From Multifurca ochricompacta (taxonomy: Eukaryota; Basidiomycota; Agaricomycetes; Russulales; Russulaceae), in contig WTXG01000012.1 in the NCBI GenBank assembly GCA_022496185.1, positions 1-64,000 on the forward strand: a stretch of 64,000 nt of DNA. The letters are read 5' to 3'. The notes under the pieces are model-generated. The model searched no databases. It was given only the letters and a program-made list of their open reading frames with translations, and was not told the DNA's origin. Of the stretch, positions 1 through 10,622 are shown one piece after another. Each line of letters opens with the position of its first letter. Positions within the stretch are counted from its first letter, which is position 1. The position numbers and the translations under genes are program-made.

Positions 1-341
1 GACTTTCCCCTTCTCTGGACCACTCCCTTATGCCCTTGGTATGCTGCCTTGGGACCTTCCTGATGCCTGTGGCCTGTGTGCCCAGGACCCTACCCTGATT
101 CCTGTGACATTGTTCATAGGACTGACCTCCCATGCCACCATTTACACCTAACCTGCTGGTAGTTATGCTGCTACACTGTTGGATGTATACCACCCTCCCT
201 TGCTGCCTTGGCTTATGCCTTGGCCACTGCTCCTGACCCTGTCCCTGTGCTTGACACCATAGGAACCCCTGACATTGTCCCTGCCAATCTGACCAGTCCA
301 GACAACTAGACGACTTTGGCTTGTACTTGACCCTCTGCCAG

Positions 342-435
342 TCATGTGACTCCTGGCCATGTGACCCTTGGCCATGTGATCCTTGACCATGTGATCCCTG
401 ACCATGTGACTTTGGACCATGTGATCCCTGACCCT
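342..435. repeat. Short tandem repeat, 15-bp unit
   Basis: About six imperfect copies of a 15-bp unit built on CCATGTGA(T/C)CC follow one another. It lies inside the family F LTR, upstream of its TATA box. The short minus-strand ORF rich in His and Met over this stretch is just this repeat translated. Confidence 0.7.
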
Positions 436-750
436 GATCACAGCATCTTCATCTGATCACTTACCCTTTCTGATCACATGGCCCATCTGGCTTATCATTC
501 GCTTCTCTGATTCCTGTGGGAGTATTCCCACATCCACCCTGACTCCTGTGGGACCTGTTATCTCCCCATTTACCCCTGACCCTGGTGGGAATCCTCCCAC
601 ACTGATATGACTCCTGTGGGGCTGTCCCACATGATTATGCTTCTGATAAGGCTTATCCTTATCATGGACTATCTTTGACATCTTATCTGCTATTGGATGA
701 TAAGGACTCTGACCCTGTTCCTGATTAGCTACAAACCAGATCCCCATACA

Positions 751-759
751 GTATATAAG
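751..759 (+). promoter_or_regulatory. TATA box in family F LTR
   Basis: GTATATAAG on the plus strand is the only strong TATA motif in the first 1.2 kb. It supports reading 1-1195 as an LTR in plus orientation. Confidence 0.45.
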
Positions 760-1195
760 ACCCTGTAGACAGTTTGTACAACCCTAGATTTGACCTCTTG
801 TGCCTTCAGCCTAGAGATCTTAGACCCCAATACATCAGAAGCCTTTTCCCCCTCTTTTGCGTCCTTGAGATCCCTGCAGGGACCCCCATTGCCTCTGGCA
901 ATGGGTGTGTACCCTTCCCTTTGAACCCCTTTGCCGTCTCCTAGGGCTCCAGTGTGCTCAGTGCATTTCCGGCACAGCAACTGGGCCCTGTCTCCACTTA
1001 ACAGCCTTAGGGGATTAGCTCCCTTTGGCTGGCTCATCCCGTCTCCCTCTGTGCTTGATTATAGCACCAAACCTTAACCAATCCCGAAGCTAAACAGTGC
1101 CCAGAGTCTAGCCTTATCGTGTTAGGCTCGTGGCTGAGGTAATGGACCCGCGCCGACCCGTGCACGCCGCACAGAACGCTCCGCTGAGCGTAACA

Positions 1196-2488
1196 GGTGG
1201 TGACAACATTAAGAGGGGGGTGATCCATTTTCATCACGACCTTCCCTCCGCTGGCCATCCGGGCATCGCCAACACCTATGCCCTGGCCAAAAGAGACTAT
1301 TGGTGGCCCAATATGAAAAAGGACATTGAGAGCTACATACAAGGGTGTGCATCATGTCAAGCAAAGAAGGTGAACACGCACCCGAAAGTCCCACCAATGC
1401 TCCCCATCACTCCCACTACATCGACTCCTTTCCAGACCATCGCCATGGACTTCATTGTCAAGCTGCCCAAGTCACAAGGCTTTGACACTATCCTTACAAT
1501 CACAGACCATGACTGCTCCAAAGCGGCCCTCTTCATCCCCTGTAACGAAACTATCACAGCTGAAGGAGTGGCAAAACTATACCTGAACCATGTATACCAT
1601 CACTACGGACTCCCTAAGAAGATCATCTCTGACCGAGATACCCATTTTACATCGGCATTTGCGAGGGCCTTATGCAAAACGTTGGACATCACACAGAACA
1701 TCTTGACAGTATATCATCCACAGACAGACGGACAATCCGAGCGGACGAACCAATGGTTGGAACAGTATCTCCGGTTTTGGTGCAACGGCAGGCAAGATGA
1801 CTGGGCAGAATGGCTGTCGACTGCAGAATTTGCTCATAACTCATGGCCCAACGGAACGACAAAATCCACCCCTTTCTCCCTTATCATGGGCTGGACTCCA
1901 CGCACCACATGGACAGATAAGCCCATCAACGTCCCGTCAGTAACCGAACGGATAAGCCAATGGGAAGAACTGCGGCAATCAGCCAATGAAAATCTGGTAA
2001 AGGCGCAACAGCTTCTGGCAGCACAGCCAAGCACATTCACACCTTATCAGACCAATGACTGGGTATGGCTCGAGGGCAGGAACATTCACACATCACACCC
2101 CTCGGCCAAACTAGCGCCCCGACGTCACGGACCCTTCCAGATCACAAGGAAGTTGTCAGATGTATCTTATGAACTGCAGTTGCCGCCAAAATGGAAGATC
2201 CACCCAGTCTTCCATGCCAAGCTTCTGACCCCTTACAAGGAAACCTCCATTCATGGAGAGAACTTCCCAAGACCCCTGCCTGACCTTATCGATGGCGAAG
2301 AAGAATGGGAAGTGGAGCGCATTCTAGACTCCAAGCGACAAGGCCGAGGGCGCAAACTGTACTACCTAATCAAATGGAAGGGATTCCCAGACTCTGACAA
2401 TTCATGGGAACCAGCCGGGGATATCTCTGCTCCAGCCCTTATCTCGGAGTTCCACATTCGGCATCCAGAAGCGCCTAGGAATGCTTAA
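1196..2488 (+). pseudogene. Element A1: 3' part of pol (integrase and chromodomain)
   Basis: One long open frame encodes the C-terminal third of a Ty3/gypsy polyprotein. In order: the HHCC zinc region (HHDLPSAGHPG, then CASCQAKK), the integrase core with the D,D-35-E residues in MDFIVKLP, SDRDTHF and the SERTNQWLEQYL helix, the GPY-like segment, and a C-terminal chromodomain ([19 protein letters not shown]). Protease, reverse transcriptase and RNase H are missing because the family F LTR abuts the codons just before VTGGDN. The apparent start codon at 1130 lies in the foreign LTR and is not a real start. The stop at 2488 is followed directly by ORF3 and then the 3' LTR. This is an interrupted copy whose 5' part should lie left of the window. 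Confidence 0.9.
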
Positions 2489-2565
2489 AAGAAATGCTCC
2501 GAGACCCCCATCGATTTCCCCAGTACATGCTCTCTCAGCAACGTCCTAACACCATCCAATCTATC

Positions 2566-3765
2566 ATGTCTTTTGTCGCCGCCAACACTGCCATCGATGC
2601 CTTCACTGCCACCACTGTAGTAGTTGAGAACTTCCCTTCCGCTCATCCCTCCACGCGTCCCTCCTCCCCTATTGACTACGAAGCTGCTGAGGCCCAGGTT
2701 AAGAACCAGTCCCCGAACCCGAACAACGACTTCAAACACAGCGAAGAACCGCACCCAAATGACCTGTTGGGCATGGAGTTGGATGATGAGGTACCGGAAT
2801 TCCCCTTTTTTGCCAACAACCCCAATTCTTCGACCTACTTCCCCCTCGAAATTACCATGGCTGACGGAACGGTCGCCATCGCCAAATATATATTCTACAC
2901 CAATGGAGGAATGGATGTAGCTGGATGTATGAAGAAAGACGGCCCTGTCTATGGGGCCCCGGTCTATTTAGAAGAAAGGTATACAGGATGTCTTCATCAC
3001 ACGATGACTGATGAGCAGCTCGGGCACTTGGCTGCCGAGGACTCTCGCGCCTTTGCAATTGATGAAGTATCGAACAACATGCGCCTTCCGCGTCTCAAAG
3101 CCGAGGTGATGAGACTGCGGAAGAATCTAACATTGTGCACAACACTCAACAAACAGTACAAGGAGCATGCGAAAATGATGGCAAGGTTGACTAATGGGAT
3201 GTTTCAAGTGGAGCAGGAGTTGGTGGAAATCAGGAAGAGGCTGGAGATAGGGGATGCATATCAGACTATCGCAGAACGGTACGCCGACACATATGCACAA
3301 CCCCTTCCCCCACGATCGTTAGGGGCTGCCCCGAGGCTGATACTGAACCGGTTTGAAATGCCACATATGCACGAGAACCCTCGGGGAGAAACATGCTGGC
3401 GGTGCGACAGTAAGTACCATATCAGCTGGAACTGTCCCCTCAATTGCAAGTGGTGCCGGCATTGTCGCAGCAACCTCCACTGGAGCCGGTTCTGTATCTT
3501 CCGTCGTGTGGGGGTCGCCCCAATGATTGTCAATCCGTCGGGATGGTGCGGCAAGTGTCTCTGCCACAACTCCGGACATCGGGAGCTGGACTGTCCAGTC
3601 CATGACATGTGCTGACTCTGTGGCCAGCGTGGCCCGTATGGGTTTCTCCGCACCCACCAGTGTCCGCAGGACTCAGACAAGGAGAATTACATGTTGGATG
3701 ATCGTAATGTAGCCGACGATTATCTGGACCTGGTGCAGGATGATGACGGTACAAGTCGTTTCTAG
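2566..3765 (+). pseudogene. Element A1: ORF3, zinc-knuckle accessory protein
   Basis: A second gene follows pol by 77 bp, starting at ATG 2566. About 400 codons encode a Ser/Thr/Pro-rich N-terminus (AHPSTRPSSPIDYEAAE), a conserved acidic segment (EVPEFPFFANNPNSS), a charged and probably coiled-coil middle (residues about 185-260), and a Cys/His cluster from about residue 300: CWRCDSKYHISWNC and CRHCRSNLHWSRFC both fit CX2CX4HX4C, followed by further CX2C pairs. An in-frame TGA at 3613 interrupts the last knuckle. The frame stays open past it to the TAG at 3763, and related copies have Arg or another residue there, so TGA probably came from CGA. Homologous ORFs sit at the same place in A2, A3 and A. 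Function is unknown; nucleic-acid binding is inferred from the knuckles. Confidence 0.8.
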
Positions 3766-3796
3766 CCGGGTCTGCTAGAACCAGAAGAGGGGGTGA

Positions 3797-4387
3797 TGTT
3801 ACAATCCCTACCAAGCAACCCCATTTTCTTCCACCTCCCCAACAGTGACCTGTCCTTACCACCCACCTTGCATTTCATGATCACGTCCCCATCCTGGGAC
3901 CCGTCACATGCCTTACTCCCCTCCCCGTGACTTGCTTTAGACTTGTTGACATACTATATGCCTATGTTTGACCTTTATCTCTTATCCTGTTATCTCATTA
4001 TCTTTACGTTCGGACACTTACTTAATACCTATCAGAAGCCCAACTTTACACCATCCGCTTCCATATATTCGGGCCCACTTGACTCCGATCCCTTATCTTG
4101 TAGACGCCCATTCGATTACGTATATAAGTCCGCTGTAACTACATTGTAGACCTCAGACTCGACTTATTGAATACATTGGTGTTTGTCTTCCGGACTTCCC
4201 CTTGAAACCTCTGACTTGATCATCTCAGTGCTTTTGGCACTTCCTACTCAACATTGTCACTAAGGAACAGCCCTTTTGACGTTGACTCATTCATTCGAAC
4301 TCCAAGAGGTCCTATTGACCTCTTATCTGAACAAACGTACAAAGCTGTTGCACAAGTCGTGCGGAACATCTCACACCGGATGTAACA
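3797..4387 (+). repeat. Element A1: 3' LTR
   Basis: The 591-bp repeat runs from TGTTACAATCCC to GGATGTAACA, directly after the polypurine tract AGAAGAGGGGG. It has the family A landmarks: a TATA motif in ACGTATATAAGTCC and the downstream CAGACTCGACTT. It ends inside the chromodomain codons of another copy (A2), which implies A1 inserted into A2. Confidence 0.88.
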
Positions 4388-4547
4388 CTCCGCCTACCGA
4401 GGCCGAGGACACAAGCTGCATTACCTGATCAAGTGGAAGGGTTTCCCAGACTCTGACAATTCATGGGAACCAACCGGGAATATCTTTGCTCTGGACCTGA
4501 TTGCGGAGTTCCACTTACGACATCCCCAAGTGCCCAAGAACAATTAA
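4388..4547 (+). pseudogene. Element A2: chromodomain end of pol
   Basis: The sequence resumes within the chromodomain ([19 protein letters not shown]) and reads to a TAA at 4545. It matches the same point of A1 and A3, so the A1 LTR separates it from its own upstream pol, which should lie left of the window. Confidence 0.85.
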
Positions 4548-4618
4548 AAGGAGGACAGACTTCCAACCTCTTTTCCCCAGAACAACACTTCACCAGCAAC
4601 GTCCTAACCACAACTGAT

Positions 4619-5811
4619 ATGTCTTCCTCTTTCATCGCTGCCTCTGCTGCTATCGACGCCTTCGCTGCCACTCATGCGGTTGTAGAGGCTTTTCCCTCCG
4701 CTCACCCCTCCACTCGTCCTTCCTCCCCTATTGACTATGAGGCTGCGGAAGAACAAGTCAAGAACCAGTCACCTAATCCTGACGACGATTTCACTCATGC
4801 CAAAGAACCCCACCCCAACAACCTCATCGGTATGGAACAAGATGATGAAGTACCCGAGTTCCCATTCTTTGCCAACAACCCCAACTCGTCAATGTACTTC
4901 CCTCTCAAAATCACCATGGCTGATGGAGAAAGGGCCATAGCGAAGTATATATTCTACACCAATGGAGGGATGGATGTCGCGGGATGTATGAAGAAGGACG
5001 GGCCTGTCTATGGGGCCCCGGTTTATTTGGAGGAATGGTATACAGGCCGTCTTCACCACACGATGAGTGATGAACAGTTGGGACACCTTGCAGCTGACGA
5101 CCCCTGAGCATTTGCAATCGACGAGGTGTTGAATGACATGCGACTCCCGCGCCTCAAGGCCAAAGTAATGAGGCTGCAGAAAACCCTTACACTTCATACC
5201 ACGCTCAACACCCAGTACAAAGAATATGCAAAGCAAATGACAAGGCTTACGAGGGGGATGTTCCAAGTGGAGCAGGAGTTGACAGAGATTCGGAAGAGAC
5301 TGGAGAAAGGGGACGCATATCAGACAATTGCCGAGAGGTACGCAGACACCTACGCATGACCCCTTCCCCACGATCGTTAGGAGCGGCGCCACAACTATTG
5401 CCAAACCGATTTGAGATGCCACATTTGCATGAAAATCCCCGTGGAGAGACTTGCTGGCGATGTGACAGCAAGTATCACATCAGTTGGAATTGCCTGCTCA
5501 ACCACAAATGGTGTTGTCACTGCCGGAGTAACCTACATTGGAGCCGATTCTGCATTTTTCGACATCTGGGTGTCGCTCCCACCATCGTCAATCCCTTGGG
5601 TTGGTGCAGAAAATGTCTACGGCATAATGCGGGACATCGTGAGCTCAACTGCCCTGTCTACGACCTGTGTCGCCAGTGCGGACGACGCGGCCCATACGGG
5701 TTTCTGTGCACACACCAATGTGCTGCGGATGAGACTTACACTGTGGAAGATCAGAATTTGGCAGACGATTATGTGGACTTGGTCCAAGATGACAATGGTG
5801 CACATTTCTAG
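4619..5811 (+). pseudogene. Element A2: ORF3, zinc-knuckle accessory protein
   Basis: This is the same product as the A1 ORF3, starting MSSSFIAASAAIDAFAA. In-frame TGA codons interrupt it near 5105 and 5357, at places where relatives have CGA or another Arg codon. One base is lost from a C run near 5370, after which the frame changes and continues through SLGAAPQLLPNRFEMP and the knuckles CWRCDSKYHISWNC and CRSNLHWSRFC to a TAG at 5809. The encoded protein is clearly homologous to ORF3 of A1, A3 and A, but this copy cannot be translated intact. Confidence 0.85.
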
Positions 5812-5842
5812 CTGGGTCAGCTCGAGCCAGAAAGGAGGGTGA

Positions 5843-6430
5843 TGTTACGACCAGGGCCCAGCAGCCCTATTTTCTTTACCCTCCCCAACAGAGACCCCAC
5901 TCACCCACCGACGTTACACTTCCTTATCACCTCTCCTTCGTGGGATCCCTCACATGCGCTGCTCCCATCCCCGTGACTGTTGTTTGGACTTGTATATACA
6001 TTATTTGCCTATGCTTATCCCTCTTATCTTGTTATCTTCTTATCTTACGATCGGACACTTACTTAGTTCCCTATCAGAAGCCAGGCTTTATGCCCTCTGC
6101 TTTCGGATATTCAGGCCCACTTGACTCCATGTTCTTATCTCATAGATGCCCACTGAATTATGTATATAAGTCCGCTGTAGCTACCTTGTAGACCTCAGAC
6201 TCGACTTATTGAATACATTGGTGTTTGTCTTCTGGACTTCCCCTTGAAACCTTTGACTCGATTGTCTCAGTGCTTTCGGCACTTTCCACTCAACATCGTC
6301 ATTAGGGAGCAGCCCCTTTTGACTTTGACTCATCCATTTCAACTCCAAGAGGTCCTATTGACTTCTTATCTGAACGAACATACAAAGCTGTCGCACAAGT
6401 CGTGCAGGACGTCTCACACCGGATGTAACA
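5843..6430 (+). repeat. Element A2: 3' LTR
   Basis: The 588-bp repeat from TGTTACGACCAG to GGATGTAACA lies just after AGAAAGGAGGG. It ends inside the RNase H codons of A3 (LAIVKAL), so A2 appears to have inserted into A3. The right half of the target duplication would be ACTAG (6431-6435); the left half is outside the window. Confidence 0.88.
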
Positions 6431-8151
6431 ACTAGCCATAGTAAAAGCACTGTGTCACTGGCGACCTTACTTAGCGGGAACCCCACATAAGACCATCATT
6501 CACACCGACCACTCTAACCTCCTATACTGGAAGGAACCGCATAAAATCAGCCAACACGTGGCACAAGAAGTCCTGGAACTGGAAGAGTACAACTTCTTGC
6601 AGGAAGCCGCAACGCACGAGCAGATGCCCTGTCGCGTCGCCCGGACATGCACAGTGGAGAGGAGGACAATGATAATATCACAGTCCTTCCTGAAGAAGTT
6701 TTCACACGACAAGCTGTTGTGAGCCTCCACGATATGGATCTTTGGGCCCAGGTCTCGCAAAATATGAATCAGCAGTTGTGCGAATCATGGGCAGAGGCAC
6801 ATAACTTGAAAAAGATTAACGGCCTCTGGTGGAAGGACGGGGATCGTCTCGTTGTCACCGGTGGCGACAACATTAAGAGGGGGGTGATCCATTTTCACCA
6901 CGACCTTCCCTCTGCTGGCCACCCCGGCATCGCCAACACCTACGCTCTTGCCAAACATGATTACTGGTGGCCAAACATGAAAAAGGACATAGAGGACTAC
7001 GTGAAAGGATGCGCAGACTGCCAGGCCAACAAAGTGAATACACACCCACATCCACCGGCAATATTCCCATCACCCCCACTGCGGCACTACCATTTCAGAC
7101 AATCACAATGGATTTCATAGTCAAACTGCCCAACTCCTGAGGCTTTGACTCCATTCTGACCATTACAGACCATGATTACTCCAAGGCAGCGCTCTTCATA
7201 CCATGCAAAGAATCCATCACAGCCGAGGGAGTAGCCAAGCTCTATCTCGACCACGTCTACCGGCATTATGGCCTCCCAGAAAAGATTATCTCTGACCGGG
7301 ACCCACGCTTCACCTCGGCATTCGCTAGAGCACTATGCAAAGTCCTGGACATAAAGCAGAATATCTCAATGGCCTACCACCCCCAAACAGATGGACAGTC
7401 AGAACGCACTAATCAATGGTTGGAACAGTACCTCAGATTCTGGTGCAACGGACAACAGGACGATTGGGCGGACTGGCTGGCAACAGCAGAATTTGCGCAT
7501 AATTCCTGGCCCAACGGCACAACAAAGACCCCCCCATTTTCCCTTATCATGGGCTGGGTACCACGTACCATGTGGACCGATAAGCCTACAAATGTACCCA
7601 CGACTTTGCAACGGATCGACCAATGGAAGGAGATCTGGAAATCTGCCAATGAGAATTTACTTAAAGCGCAGCAAACCTTATTGGACAAACCTTCGAAGTT
7701 CGTACCTTATCAAGCCAATGAACAGGTCTGGCTGGAAGGGAAGCACATCCACACATCACACCCCATGGCCAAATTGGCACCCCGACATCACGGCCCCTTT
7801 AGAATCACAAGGAAGTTATCAGACATATCATATGAACTCGAGCTCCCTCCCACATGGAAGATTCACCCAGTCTTCCATGCCAGGCTCCTGACACCATACA
7901 AGGAAACGTCCATCCATGGGGAGAACTTCCCAAGACCCCCACCAGAATTAGTTGATGGAGAAGCAGAGTGGGAAGTGGAGCAGATTGTAAACTCTGCCTA
8001 TCGGGGCAGAGGGCGTAAACTGCATTACCTGATCAAATGGAAAGGTTTCCCAGACTCTGACAACTCATGGGAACCAGCCAGAAATATCTTCACCCCGGAC
8101 CTGATTGCGGAGTTCCATTTACGACATCCCCAAGCGCCCAGAAATGATTAA
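6431..8151 (+). pseudogene. Element A3: pol fragment (RNase H end, integrase, chromodomain)
   Basis: The fragment starts in RNase H (LAIVKALCHWRPYLAGTPHK; HTDHSNLLYWKEPHKIS). A short deletion near 6594 removes part of the HIAGSQNARADALS region. The HHCC motif and integrase core follow, with frame changes near 7080 and a TGA near 7138 (NS-stop-GFDS, where relatives have KSQGFDT). The frame from 7369 covers the last catalytic Glu helix through to the chromodomain and a TAA at 8149. It is a dead copy, truncated on the left by A2. Confidence 0.88.
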
Positions 8152-8221
8152 AAGAGGAGCAAACTCTCGGTTTCCTTCCCCAGAACAACACTTCACCAGC
8201 AACATCCTACTTATAAACAAC

Positions 8222-9415
8222 ATGTCTTCCTCCTTCATCGCTGCCTCTGCTGCCATCGACGCTTTCGCCGCTCCTACTGTAGTCGTAGAGGCCTTCCCTT
8301 CTGCTCACCCCTCTACCCGACCTTCCTCTCCCATTGATTATGAAGCTGCCAAAGAACGGGTCAAGAACCAGTCACTCAATCCCAACGACGACTTTACCCA
8401 TTCCGAAGAACCCCACCCCAATGACCTCCTCGACATGGAACACGATGATGACGTACCTGAATTCCCCTTTTTTGCCAACAACCCAAATTCTTCCATGTAC
8501 TTCCCTCTCGAGATCACCATGGCCAATGGGGATAAGGGCATAGCTAAGTACATATTTTACACCAATGGAGGAATGGATGTTGCAGGTTGCATGAAGAAGG
8601 ATGGGCCTGTCTATGGGGCCCCAGTTTACTTGGAAGAATGATATACGGGTCGTCTCCACCATACGATGAGTGACAAACAACTGGGGCATCTTGCAGCTGA
8701 TGACCCCCGAGCATTTGCGATCGATGAAGTACTGAACGACATGCAGCTTCCGTGTCTCAAAGCCAAAGTAATGAGACTGCGGAAAACCCTCATGCTCCGC
8801 ACCACACTTAACACCCAGTACAAGGAATATGCAAAGCAAATGACGAGGCTCACAAGAGGGATGTTCCAAGTAGAGCAGGAGCTGACGGAGATTCGAAAAA
8901 GGCTGGAGATAGGGGATGCGTATCAGACGATCGCCAAGAGGTACGCAGATACTTATGCCCGACCTCTTCCCCCATGATCACTTGGAGTGGCACCACAATT
9001 ACTGCCAAATCGATTTGAGATGCCACATATGCACAAGAACCCCTGAGGAGAGACTTGCTGGCGATGCGACAGCAAGTACCACATTAGCTGGAATTGCCCC
9101 CTCAACTGCAAATGGTGCCGCCACTGCTGCAGCAACTTACACTGGAGTCGGTTCTGCATTTTCCGACGATTAGGGGTCACTCCCACCATTGTCAACCCAT
9201 CGGGATGGTGTGGAAAATGTTTGTGACACAACGCGGGTCACTGCGAGCTCGACTGCCTGATCTATGACTTGTGCCATCAGTGTGGGCGATGCGGCCCGTA
9301 CAGCTTTCTACGCACCCACCAGTGCGCGGCGGATGAAACTTACACCATAGGGGATCGAAATCTAGCAGACGATTATGTGGACCTGGTACAGGATGATGAT
9401 GGTGCGCGTTTCTAG
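8222..9415 (+). pseudogene. Element A3: ORF3, zinc-knuckle accessory protein
   Basis: This copy starts MSSSFIAASAAIDAFAAPT and keeps one reading frame from 8222 to the TAG at 9413 with no indel. It is broken only by four TGA codons (8639, 8975, 9044, 9224), each where relatives have an Arg-type codon, so CGA to TGA is the simplest cause. The middle (MRLRKTLMLRTTLNTQYKEY, VEQELTEIRKRLEIGD) looks helical and charged. The Cys/His array is still recognisable. It follows the A3 pol stop by about 70 bp, as in the other copies. Confidence 0.85.
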
Positions 9416-9446
9416 CTGGGTCAGCTCGAACCAGAAAGGAGGGTGA

Positions 9447-10622
9447 TGTTACGACCAGGGCCCAGCAGCCCTATTTTCTTTACCCTCCCCAACAGGGACC
9501 CCACTTGCCCACCGACACTGCATTTCCTTATTACGTCCCCTTCCTGGGATCCCTCACATGCATTACTCCCATCCCCATGACTGTTGTTTGGACATATATA
9601 CTTACTATTTGCTTATGTTTACTCTTCTTATCTTCTTATCTTTATGACTGGACACTTACTTAATTCCCTATCAGAAGCTTGGCTTTACGCCCTACGCTTT
9701 CGTATCTTTGGGCCCACATGACTCCGATATGCCTATCTATAGACGCCTGTCCGATTACGTATATAAGCCCATCTTAGCTACATTGTAAGCCTTAGACTCG
9801 ACTTATTGAATATCTTGGTGCTTGTCTTCTGGACATCTCCCTTGATTCTCTGACTCGTCTGTCTCAGTGTTTCTGACACCTTTCTGCTCAACATTGTCTT
9901 AGGGACAGCCCCTCTGACTTTGACTCATCCCATCTTACTCCAAGAGTCCTTATTGGATTCTTATCTGAATATAAACAAAACGCTGTCACACTGTTACAAT
10001 CCCTGCCGAGCAACCCCATTTTCTTCCACCTCCCCAACAGCGACCCGTCCTTGCTGCCCACTCTGCACTTCATGATCATGTCCCCATCCTGGGACCCATC
10101 ACGTGCCTTACTCCCGTCCCCATGACTTGCTTTGGACTTGTTGACATACTGTATACCTATGTTTGCTCTCTTTTCTCTTATCTTGTTATCTCCTTATCTT
10201 TACGTTCGGACACTTACTTAATACCCTATCAGAAGCCTGACTTTACGCCATCCGCTTCCGTATATTTGGGCCCACTTGACTCCGTTATCTTATCTATAGA
10301 CGCCCATTTGATTACGTATATAAGTCCGCTGTAACTACATTGTAGACCCCAGACTCGACTTATTGAATACATCGGTGTTTGTCTTCTGGACTTCCCCTTG
10401 AAACCTTTGACTTGATCGTCTCAGTGCTTTTGGCGCTTTCCACTTAACATCATCACTAGGGAACAGCCCCTTTGACTTTGACTCCTCCATTTGAACTCCA
10501 AGAGGTCCTATTGATCTCTTATCCCAACAAACATACAAAGCTGTCGCACAAGTCGTGCAGAATGTCTCACACTGGACGTAACACACACACGTCGTGTGGA
10601 ACGTCCCGCACCAGACATAACA
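9447..10622 (+). repeat. Element A3: 3' LTR, split by another LTR
   Basis: The LTR starts TGTTACGACCAG at 9447 after AGAAAGGAGGG and runs to 9991. It is interrupted by a second family A LTR (9992-10,583) and resumes with ACGTCGTGTGG at about 10,589 to end in GACATAACA at 10,622. Removing the insert and one CACAC copy restores a normal LTR end. Downstream is the minus-strand pol of A4, so A3 appears to have inserted into A4. Confidence 0.85.
9992..10583 (+). mobile_element. Solo LTR of family A inside the A3 LTR
   Basis: A complete 592-bp LTR (TGTTACAATCCC to GGACGTAACA) has no internal region. It is flanked by the 5-bp duplication CACAC at 9987-9991 and 10,584-10,588. This is the product expected when an inserted element recombines between its two LTRs. 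Confidence 0.9.

Larger units (their letters stand above)
1..1195 (+). repeat. Family F LTR, 3' part (left end outside window)
   Basis: The right boundary is a clean switch at 1195/1196 from a sequence ending in GTAACA to the integrase coding region of element A1. A TATA box (GTATATAAG) lies at 751-759, about 440 bp before that end, as expected of an LTR promoter. No ORF here resembles a protein I know. The left end is not in the window, so the target-site duplication cannot be checked; its right half should be GGTGG (1196-1200). An alternative is a non-LTR repeat that happens to end in ACA. Confidence 0.5.

Noticed and set aside
342..435. CRISPR-like array
   Set aside because: Units are contiguous with no unique spacers, and the host is eukaryotic.
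163..441. Minus-strand ORF rich in His and Met
   Set aside because: It is the translation of a 15-bp tandem repeat inside an LTR.
1130..1195. N-terminal 20-odd codons of the 452-residue ORF
   Set aside because: They lie in the family F LTR and do not match pol of any other copy; the homologous part starts at VTGGDN.
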